Positions 55,301-64,000 of a DNA stretch of 64,000 nt are shown in pieces. Made by a program: the position numbers and the translations under genes. Under the pieces are notes generated by a model. It did no database searches, was not told the DNA's origin, and worked only from the letters and a program-made list of their open reading frames with translations. The stretch lies in the NCBI GenBank assembly GCA_003116995.1, contig BDSL01000096.1, forward strand, positions 186,001-250,000, in the 5' to 3' direction. The DNA comes from Yamagishiella unicocca. Its lineage: Eukaryota; Chlorophyta; Chlorophyceae; Chlamydomonadales; Volvocaceae. Numbering within the stretch: position 1 is the first letter of the stretch; each line of letters begins with the position of its first letter.

Positions 55301-56614
55301 TCCCGCAGCAGCTGCACCCGCTCGGACTGCGGCAGCAGAGCAACGTCCGGTTACACGGCGAGTGGTTGCTGGTCAGCACCGCCATGACGCAGCGCCCAGG
55401 TGGGGTCAAGAGAGCAGGAAGCGGGCCGGGTAACGTCCCACGCTCGCAGGGCGGGGGCCCAGAAAAGGACCGTAAAAGGACCGTGCTCGCATGGGGGGGG
55501 CCTGACGGACTCCCGGGCGTGCCCTGACCTGTGCCAGTGCGGCATTCCGCGGTCAAGGACCCGGTACAGCGCCCGATACCGCGGGTGCCGTGTTGTAGAC
55601 CCTAGACCCTGTGCGCTCATGCCGGGGAAGGGCTCACGCGATCCCGGGTGTGCGGAACCCGCACTCGCTGGTAGCTACGCCCTCCCCTTCCCTTCCCTTC
55701 CTCGCCCGGCCCAGCGGCGCGCCTTTCCTTCGGCCTATCCGGAGGAGCCACCCGACCCCACCGGCCAGCGTCCACCCAAGAGCCACGCCTGCCACTTCCC
55801 TCCTCCCCAAACGCCCCCCGCCCCGCTGGTCGGCGAACGACCCAACCCGACCCAGATCAAGCCTGCCTGGCTAACCCCACAGGCAGCCGGACCTGCAAGA
55901 GCGACAGCGGCTGCTCCCGCATGTACCCTTGGGGCCACAGCTTGGTGGCGTAGGAGATGAGGCTGCCTGCGGGCAGTGGCGGTGACACAGCGGACACACC
56001 GCCCCACAACAGGTAGGGCGCACGACAAGGCGCCGGCAAGCAGCAAATGCACGGGGAGGGGTGTGTGCTGGGAGCGCTGCCGCGACCCACGAGTCCTGTG
56101 TACTGCCGCACATAGGACTTGCCCCAACAGCCGCCAGACACAGCAGTGCGCTGTTGTATAGCTAAGCCGATGGCGTGTCGCCGCCACGAAGGGCGGCAGT
56201 GCAAGCATGGGCGCAGCGCTGTGTGAAACTCACCGGCGATGCGGTTCCACCAGTCCAATATGGTTTGGACGAAGGCGGCGAGGTTGAACTCGCCCGGGTG
56301 GATGATGATGGCGTGACGGTTGGGGTGGCCGTGCTGGTCCTCATCGTGCAGCTGCTCGTCGTAGTCCGGCAGCAGTGACTCGGTGAGGGAGTCCTCATCT
56401 GAGGGAGGAACGCAGGGATGGCGAGGTGCAGTGGGCGGAGGTCCGGGGGCATCGTCGCGCGTGCTGGGTATGGTCGAAGGCGTTCACGTTTGGGAGGCCG
56501 GTTCAGCGAATTTCGGACCAGCACCACGCCAGCAGCATCCGGGCCGGGTTTTTACAATAGAGCAAAGTGCCGCAACGCACCTTTGTCCTGTTTCCGTCTG
56601 CGCAGCCCGGCCAT
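52370..56614 (-). CDS. ELMO-domain protein (ELMOD-like)
   Basis: Nine exons, 5' to 3': 56614-56581, 56398-56234, 55966-55893, 55326-55258, 54624-54535, 53964-53873, 53355-53247, 52918-52770, 52496-52370; all phases agree, 909 nt, 302 aa. The ELMO domain is clear: LRERVAEKFD, DALRRLWSLAF, KWKEMGWQ-GEDPATDFRG, GLENLIYLGE, RAEWEYPFAVAGLNITFML, DVAFEELYCATYCLLDITWL, RASYM-EFNAVLKRVRSEVE. ELMOD proteins act as GAPs or regulators of Arf/Arl or Rac-type GTPases; the ELMOD Arg-containing motif region (around WKEMGWQ) looks intact. The N-terminal ~95 residues (MAGLRRRKQD, ESLLPDYDEQ, QTILDWWNRIAG) precede the domain, as in plant ELMOD proteins. Introns carry tandem and dispersed repeats. The stop TGA follows ATDLG. 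Confidence 0.92.
53160..53192 (-). repeat. Intronic dispersed element (family A), copy in an ELMO intron
   Basis: Reads GGCATCCACGGGTCTTCCTC then GAACCCCC on the plus strand; same core as the MRE11 copies. Confidence 0.7.
54430..54497 (+). repeat. Intronic dispersed element (family B), copy in an ELMO intron
   Basis: GAACTACTTGCCGATTAGTT, CCGTCCGTTTCCTATGTGG and TGTAATCGGGTCTTCT; matches 15368-15430 in MRE11. It ends ~40 nt from exon 5 in plus coordinates. Confidence 0.75.
54924..55012. repeat. ~19-bp tandem repeat in an ELMO intron
   Basis: Five copies of CCCTCACTCCCGGTGGCTG with small variation. Confidence 0.9.
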
Positions 56615-57127
56615 ATTGATAGCGTCGATACAGCTTCCGGGGCTTGCTCGGCACTGAGAAAGCTCCTTAGGAGAGCTCCTAATGTGTTTAGGATGCTTTT
56701 ATAATGCAAGTGTTATGCACTATAAAGGAAACGGTTTACAATAGCAGGTAGAGCCTTGAAGAGTTCGGTAAGTCAAGCCCTAGCTCCCAACAAACCTTTC
56801 TGGTGTCTGTGCTATTAAAATTAGTTTATGTGTTATGTAGTTGTAGAGATGGAAAAGTACAAGTGCTTTGGCCAGGCGAGGGATTCAGTGCGTACGGGAC
56901 GTCGAGATAGCAAAGCAACATCCTACCAGTACTTGACCCGCACATTCTATTAAGTCATAAACTACAAAGGTTTGGACTGCTGTATAGTTGTTAAGTTGTA
57001 GGTCTACCTCCTGATCACCAGGGCTTGCACCCAGATCAACAGATTCTTTCGTTCAACCCACAGTGAGCAGCCGAGGCCGCCCCTTCCTTGCAACCTTATT
57101 CGCCGTAGGCGCTAGTAGTTGATCACC
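56615..57127. promoter_or_regulatory. Divergent promoter region of the ELMO and dynamin-like genes
   Basis: 513 bp between two start codons on opposite strands. AT-richer than its surroundings. CTATAAAG at 56720-56727 could be a TATA element for the rightward gene, about 0.4 kb from its ATG. No other element is recognised. Confidence 0.5.
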
Positions 57128-60100
57128 ATGCCTGCTAAGAGGCAGAATGGCAAGACGGCCCTGGAGGAGGTGATGAGTGGCGCTACAGAGCGCGTCCTGA
57201 AGCAGATCACTGAGCTGTATGATAACGGCTTGGGTGGAGGACCTGGATCTATTGGACTGAAGGTGGGGTTGGCCTTGGGTTGCGGACACGGTCGGACAGC
57301 CCACGCAAACTGCATGTGACGTTTGGCGTTGTCCTATGCAGGCGATTGCGGAGAGCCCCCTTTTGGGGTTGCAAATGCGTAAGCCACGGAAGAAGATCAA
57401 TGTTATGATCGTCGGAAACCATAGCGCCGGCAAGTCCAGTTTCATCAACTGGTGAGGTGCTTAGACAGCCGCTGAGCATCCTATGAAGGGGCTGTTACGT
57501 TTTAACCTTCGGGTGACTGCTTTCTAGGTACATCGGCGAGGCCATTCAGAAGACGGGTGTGGCAATTGAGGTGAGACCAACGGCTCGGCGGGGGTTGGCA
57601 CCTGGTTGGGAAGTGAAGGGATGTTGAATTGCGCTGCCACGCTGGGCTGGCCAAGCGTTCTCGCATGTGGAGTTGGGTTTGAGGCCTGCCTAGTCTTGCC
57701 TACACCGAAGTAAGCGACCCTCATTACGTGGGTGCCTGGTGATTCTCGGCATATGTGTTTTCCAATTTTCTATGCCGTCTCGATCCTGGTTTTTTGTCGT
57801 TTGGCAGAAGTAAATCCTGAACTTGGAAGTATAAGAAATCGGCGATAACTGAAGCTTAATGGAGCGATGCGTTCTTTTTTCCAGCTGCCGTTGCTTTACC
57901 TAGCCGACCCGACTTCCAGTCAGCACTATGGGTCGAGCCGCAGCGATGCCTACTTTCGTGCAGGGCGCATGTGGCAATGACGCCGGAATAGTGCCCGCAA
58001 CAATTTAAAACGTATGCGCATAACCCAACTGAGACCCAACCCTGACGCCCCCTTGCAGACACGCGGCTTCACGTTCGTGACTTCGGGCAAGAAACGCGAG
58101 ACTCTGCAGGGAGACGCCACAGTGCGCTTCTACGACAACCTGCAGGAGTTCGGCAAGTTCACCGGCGTCATGGCCAACCTGTTCACAGGTGGGTGCGGCA
58201 CGGTTTCGGAGCCACGGATCAGCGGTCGGCGAGGTGCAGGTTCTACGTAGGACAGCCCCATCGCACCCTTTCGTAAACCGCATATCAGCCGGCGCGAGCT
58301 GTTATTAAGCTAGGGTGCCATCCCCTTGCGCCAGTAACGGGAGGCCGCTCCGCCCTCTCCGCCTGCAGAGATCAGCACGAGCCGCGACAAGAACTTCTCG
58401 TGCGTGGACTTCATCGACACGCCGGGCTTGGTGGATGGCGACATGCAGGTGCGAGTGGGAACAAAGGGGCCGCGGCGGATGGATGGTGCCTGGGGGAGAG
58501 CGTCGGAGGGGGCCGGGGATCAGGGCATCATACGGATGTGCCGAGTTGCGGTAAAGACAATGCTGCCAGCTGCGAGGCACTTGCTGGAGAGGAAGGCGTC
58601 GGCAGAAAGGGGCCCCTCGCTTGTGTCGGTTCTCTCCGTGGGTGCCTTGGTGTTCGTAGGTTGTTTGGGGATTCCGGGGCGGCTACATCGGCGGCAACCC
58701 AAATCGGTATGCATTCGGCCGACAAGCCGGGCAGTGGCAGCGACCGGCTCAGATGAGTAAAAGGAGCATGCAAACAAAGGGTTGATGCCAAGTGCTTACA
58801 GGTGCAAAATGCGGAAACGCGCACTACCATATGGATTCGGACAACATGTGCGTGGAACGGACAGACACCATGTAATCCATACTCTCGCAAACGGCAACGG
58901 AGATAAATAGGCCGATGTGAATTGTGCCGCAGCAGGGGAAGCGGGGTCGCACATAAACTGAGGGCAGCGACGTCATGCTCAGCACGTTCGTGAGGCGGCG
59001 CTTGGCCGCCAGGCCACTGTCGCAGACATCGGGGACTGACGCCCCTCATCCGGGCATTGGGCATGGGCGTGCTTCTGACAGGCCCCTTGTGCATGATCCT
59101 ATGTTTGCAGTACCCATTCAACGTGCAAGACGCCATTCTGTGGATGGCAGACCACGTAAGTGGCGTTGTGTAGGGAGGGATGTAGTGGGCCCAATGTGGT
59201 TGACCTGCTTCGGGGCCCGCACTGCAAGCAGCCAGGAGCTGGGCCGGAGGGGACCTCATGTGTTTAGCGACAAGCCCGCAGCAGCGTTGAAGTGCTGTCT
59301 GTCGGGCAGCGACATCGATGTGAATATGGCAGCAGCACCGGCACTGTTCCCTGTCCTGGCGAATGCGTCGCCCGGGCGTTGGTTGGGCTGCACGTCGGCT
59401 TCTCGCCGGTACCACGTGGCTCGCGTCCTTTTCCTCAACCTGGCCCCTGTCGTCATGTGTGGTTTCTTCTCTCCGCCAGGTCGACCTCATCCTCATCTTC
59501 TTCGACCCCATCGGTAAGTAACGCGCGCGGTGGCCGCCGACCCACCGCAGCAGACCGTGTCGTGCGGCGCGCTGGCGGAAGGATATGGTCAGGCGGGCGT
59601 GGAGTGCTGCTAGCAACTGGGAATCGAAGGTCGACAGCCCGAGCCTGTCGGGCGGTGGGCATTCCCATGGCAGCTTTTGCTTCGAATCGTGTTTACATCA
59701 CAACGAAGGAATATCCTGTAATTGCCACTTACCCTTTCATCCTTTCTTGCCTCACCGTCCCTTCCTCCCCTTCGCTCTCTGGTGTATGCTCCTACAGGCC
59801 AAGCCACGTGCAAACGGACCATGGAGGTCGTGGAGCGACTGAACACGGGGCCGCACCTGGAGAAGATCCATTACTTCATGTGGGTCACTCGTTTGAGCGG
59901 ACACTTGCGTGGGATGCTGGGCAGACGGCAATGGGGCCACAGGGGGCACCGAATACGTGTAGCAGTGGGTCTGTGCATACTACCGGGTACTGAGCAAAGC
60001 CGCTATCATCACTTGTTGTGCGGCTACTTTCTGGTGGGCATGGATATCGCGGGTAACTGGGTTATGGGTTTGTAGCGCAAGGGTCAACCTTTTACTTCCC

Positions 60101-62880
60101 CTGCGTTTCGTACCTGCTGCGCGCCTTACGGTGGTAGGTAGGCTGCAATCCTGATGGGGCCGGCACGTCGTGCGCGCGTGTCCCCTGCGTGACGCCTTTC
60201 CCTGCGCAACCGGCCCTGACTCCTGTCCCTACCATCCTGGGTCTCCCCCGCATCTGCAGGTCCAAAGCGGACGCTGTGGATAAGGTGGGCGGGTGGATTG
60301 CCGGGGGTTGCGGCTGCCAGCACGCATGCGCTCTGGGCGTAGGAAATTACGTGCCAGCCGCCTCACAGCAGACACGGATGGCATGCTGAGGAGCCGGCTG
60401 CTGTGCGAATCAGCTTGGGTTCGAACTTGTTGTTTCCCGATGTTGCCTTGTTGGCTGCAGGAGGACGACCGGCAGCGGGTGCTGATCCAGATCACGCAGA
60501 ACCTGGCAACCAAGATCCGCAACAGCCACGCTTTCAACCTGCCTACATTCTACCTGCCGCGTGACGAGGACGTGCCCTGCACCATCCCCAACGCCATCGA
60601 GGGCGTCTGCAAGGACATTGACAAGGTGTGCCGCGAGGGAGTGTGCGCGCACGTCGCTGGGATTACCTGGCCCAGCCCGCCGCCGTGTATGTTTCCGCAA
60701 TGTCGTGCTTTCGCAAACCCTGACATCTGGATACATGTTAGTGTGCGACAACGTGTCTTGGCGGCGCGCATTAAGTGCTGACTTCGGTAGCCCCATGCCG
60801 TTGCCTGCTCCATGCCACTTCCCGCACCGTAGGCCATCAACATGACCGTGCAGAAGAACCTCCGGCTGCTCAAGGGCGACTGCGAGCGCATCGAGGAGCG
60901 CGTCGGGCTGGTGCTGGCGCAGGACAAGGCTCGCCGCGCCATGAACATGCAGCGCACCATGCAGGGCCTGCTGCTGACGCTGCTCACCCTCGCAGCGGCG
61001 GGTCTCATGGGGCTCGTGGCGGTGGCGCGCTTCGTGGACAGGCTGTGAGTTCCGTGTTTGTCAGGGGTGGCGCGGTCAGGTCGGGAACAGGGCCACATGG
61101 GGGTGGGGTCAGGGCGGCAGAGCACCCTCGCGGCATCCCGTGCGTTGCTGAGCGGGTTGCGCTTGCGGGTTCCTCGGTTGGTGCGATCGCAGCACAAGCA
61201 AACGGCAGCACATTACGTGTGCAGGCCGCGTAAAGCAAGAAGGGGGACCACGGGTTTGCGGGGAGAATGACAACTGCTCGCCGATTTGCCTTGACGTTTA
61301 TGTCTCGAATGTAGCGGGAGGGGGTGATTAATGCCACGACAAAGCGGGCATGCCCTCCACGGAAGGGTCGACAGGGGGTACCAGTCGAGACACCGTACAA
61401 CAAAGGGATTGGGCAGTCGCTCGGGGCGTCAACCGCATGGTATCCGAGCTAACTGCGTTGATACCCACCCCAATGGACCACGAGTGTGCGCTGCACGCCT
61501 CCCATCGCGCTCACCAGTCCCTACCGACTTTCCCATCCAGGTGTGCGGACGCGCTGCTGGGCGAGCACTGCCGTGGAAACCAGGGCGTAGCGCTGCTGCT
61601 CAAGGTGCAACCGCTAGTAACGGAAAACTTCAACGCCATCTTCGGCGCGGCGGCCGGTCTAGTGCTGGTCCTCATGATCACCACCAAGGTGGGGTGCTGG
61701 GTGGGACACCGCGGTATAGCAGGCGGCGGTCGGTGCCACGGAAGCACGGGAAGCAGCCATTATGGACCCGCTGCTGTGTGTATGAAACCGCTCTCTGGGC
61801 GCGCGTTTGTCCCAGAAGCGCAACGGCAGTTGATTGTAAAAGTTGCTTTAACTGTCGAAGCGCTTGCGGCAGGAAGAAAGTTGCCTCATGTAGAATTGTG
61901 CGGCTAAGGGCGCAGGATGAGGTTCACCCACCAAATCGCCTCTCAGCTCCGCGCCCTCCCCGCATAGTCCTAACGCACGCCTCGTTTTCCTTCCCTAAAT
62001 TAACACAGCTGACGTGGCGCACCCAGCCGGTGCTCACCAAGAAGGACATGAAGAAGCTGGACGACTACCGTGCGTACGTCCAGAAGATTGCGGAGCAGGA
62101 GGAGGGTGAGTTTCCCGGCGACGACGCACGCTTCGATATGTCTACACTAGGTCGCCGAAGTCGCAGACCTAGCTGTGATTGTCCGGCTGCTGCGCCGTTG
62201 CCATGCAGTTCGCTAGAATCGTCCACTTTGCTTTGGTGTATCTCGTCTTACTGTGGCCACATGGCGGCAATGCAGCACGGCGGCTCCTAAACGGACGGGC
62301 AGCTCCTAATGTGCTGCCCATCCGTTTAGGAGGCGTCGGACATGACAGAACTGGCAAAGCGCTGGTCCTTTCGCAGCTTATTAGCTGACCAAGCCTTGTC
62401 GCTTTTGGGATGCACTGGCGGCAACTAGCAACCAGCAGCAACTTCGATGTTGCCCTCGCCCCGTTATGCCTGCATACTACTGGGCACGTAAGGAACCTCA
62501 TACCACACCCTGCAGTCCCATATTACGTCTTCATGACGACGTTATATTTGCGCTGCAACGCTGCGGCGGGGGGGGGGCACCATGACCCCAATCTGCGGCA
62601 TGGGCGCGGTAATCGAGTCGGACACGGCCGCGTCTGCGCAAGTGAAGGCGACCGCTTTGACGACCGCTTTGGCCCAGTAACAATGATCGATCCTGTGCAC
62701 AGGCGTCTCGCAGCCAGAAGCTTCACTGCTTAGCGCCTGGGATGCAGTTTAGTAGCCATCTCATCCTGACTGTTACCCCACCCGAACACGCATGTAATGG
62801 TTGTCGCTGCGTTTTTCGGGCCACATGCTGCAGGGCTATACAAGGAGTACTTCAAGACGCTGTCGTCCATGGAGCACTAG
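57128..62880 (+). CDS. Dynamin/EHD-like GTPase with C-terminal membrane hairpin
   Basis: Fourteen exons: 57128-57262, 57342-57451, 57528-57570, 58059-58188, 58369-58448, 59111-59155, 59480-59513, 59798-59879, 60260-60284, 60461-60625, 60833-61044, 61541-61688, 62009-62105, 62834-62880. All phases agree; 1353 nt, 450 aa. G1 is GNHSAGKSS (70-78), G2 includes TRGFTFV (~97), G3 DTPG (156-159), G4 SKAD (221-224, variant of N/TKxD). The length of the G domain and FFDPIG after G3 fit the EHD/dynamin_N group, whose members bend or remodel membranes. After the G domain come a basic helical region (KNLRLLKGDCERIEERV), a hydrophobic segment at ~325-350 (GLLLTLLTLAAAGLMGLVAV), a second at ~385-401 ([11 protein letters not shown]) and a charged tail. 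No EH or PH domain is seen. Two membrane segments suggest integral anchoring, as in mitofusin/FZL; the organelle is unknown. Exon 9 is a 25-nt microexon. Confidence 0.9.
62284..62332. repeat. 20-bp inverted repeat with 9-nt loop in the last intron of the dynamin-like gene
   Basis: Arms CTCCTAAACGGACGGGCAGC and GCTGCCCATCCGTTTAGGAG pair with one G-T wobble. The loop TCCTAATGT repeats part of the arm sequence. Confidence 0.9.
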
Positions 62881-63369
62881 TGGTGGTCTGGGTGCGAGGA
62901 GGCGCCATAGCAGTCGCTGCAAGTGCTGGCCGGTGCTGCAGCTGGTAGCGGTACATAGGGCATTTAGCGGAGTGGAGGGCGTGTCTCACGCCGCTGACGA
63001 GTAGGCGGCCGTCGTCGTGTGTGGTGTTAATGGCGGCGTGGCGCTGGGGATGAGGGTTGCGGAAGGTGCGCACACGCGTGATGCCGATACCAATCTTCGC
63101 AATGGCCATGCCATGGCGGTTGCGAGGGCGGCGGCCAGCGGACTTGAGAATATTGATGCAGGGACGTGACTGGTGTGTTATAGAACGCTGAGAGGCGAGC
63201 GGATCACATTGGTTTGGACGGTTGCATTGGGGTGGATGCGGCGGCCTGGCCTCAAGGCTCCTGGCCACGACGCATCATCCCGTAGCTTGTGGCTTCCTCG
63301 CAAGTTTTGGCCTGGTGGTCAGGCGCATGACGGGCGCAGATGTCACGCGACGTAATGCGCGTCGACCCA

Positions 63370-63374
63370 TGTAA
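63370..63374 (+). terminator. TGTAA poly(A) signal of the dynamin-like gene
   Basis: TGTAA 490 nt after the stop at 62880. Confidence 0.4.
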
Positions 63375-64000
63375 CACGCACGTGTGGGGCTATCTCATGC
63401 TCCGAAGAGTTGCTGGTGTCAGACCGAGGTCGATGCCGAATCATGTCAGTGCTGCCCTGTGCTGCCAGCTCTCTGCCTTCCGCCTTCCGAGACGCGTGGT
63501 CAAATTGCTGTGTGCTTGCAACTGTCAACGGACATGGTATCCAAGTAGTCTGCTTAGGTGGTTTCTTGCATAGCAGCGTGGTTACTGCAGGGAGCGAAGT
63601 GTATCCCAAGTTCCGTTGGCCAATGGTGGGCATCCTCTGCTGCCCGCATGCTGCCCTACGAGCGGCTTTACACAGGAAAAGGTTGGCATGTGTGGTGTGT
63701 CAGCCTCGGGGGGTAAGACGCACATTGACTGGAGCGTACTGGAGCTGGAAAAATCCATTGGATTCCGAATGTGGATAGGACGGGGCGGTGCGTCGGTGGA
63801 TTATGGCATTGTGATTCGATTTTCGCGCTTCGGCGTGTCCGACCGCTTCAGGCCACTTGAAGCCCATGATGCGGAGGCCTGACTTCTCCCTGGCTCTCAA
63901 AAACAGCGAATCATGGAGACAATGTTTGGAAAACGTGCGACTTCAGGGTCGACTACGAGCCCCTTGCAAGATACGTGCGATACCGTTCGCGAATGCCAGC
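63375..64000. other. No recognisable gene at the right edge
   Basis: Short open frames only, without family motifs or clear splice context. A gene starting beyond the window cannot be excluded. Confidence 0.5.

Overview
This window is nuclear DNA of a green alga, most likely a volvocine or chlamydomonad species. The evidence is very GC-rich coding sequence, many short GT-AG (a few GC-AG) introns, TGTAA-type polyadenylation signals downstream of most stops, Ala/Gly/Gln low-complexity inserts inside conserved domains, intronic minisatellites, and a pherophorin-type Ser-Pro-rich wall/matrix gene. No species can be named from sequence alone.

Layout. (1) 95-4721, minus: pherophorin-like glycoprotein with a very long SPPPP stalk. 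(2) 6592-8642, plus: secreted protein with four tandem Cys-rich, C-type-lectin-like modules. (3) 9490-10620: minisatellite and degenerate satellite DNA. (4) 11161-20678, minus: MRE11 DNA-repair nuclease, resolved into 17 exons that join in frame to 947 codons. (5) 21863-23710, minus: SUN-domain nuclear-envelope protein. (6) 24735-32203, plus: RNA polymerase I factor TAF1B/Rrn7 with a long acidic and RGRG-rich tail. (7) 33.9-43.7 kb: a mobile-element island with decayed Helitron-type coding pieces, a large near-perfect palindrome and several families of short dispersed repeats. (8) 44063-49156, plus: a cytochrome P450 resembling animal aromatase (CYP19) over several regions. (9) 49232-51300, plus: AAA_28-type P-loop ATPase. 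(10) 52370-56614, minus: ELMO-domain protein in nine exons (302 aa). (11) 57128-62880, plus: dynamin/EHD-like GTPase in 14 exons (450 aa) with two C-terminal membrane segments. The last 1.1 kb holds only a likely poly(A) signal.

The genes are independent housekeeping or cell-biology genes rather than an operon-like system. The ELMO and dynamin-like genes are head to head with 513 bp between their start codons, so they may share a promoter. The most unusual signals are two short sequence families that recur inside introns of unrelated genes (MRE11, TAF1B, ELMO, P450), which suggests introner-like or MITE-like insertion. Others are three inferred GC-AG introns in two neighbouring genes, the palindrome carrying a DIDIFL-type domain in both arms, and the membrane-anchored EHD-like GTPase. 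All exon models are by eye from splice motifs, reading phase and remembered family motifs; no alignment or transcript was available.
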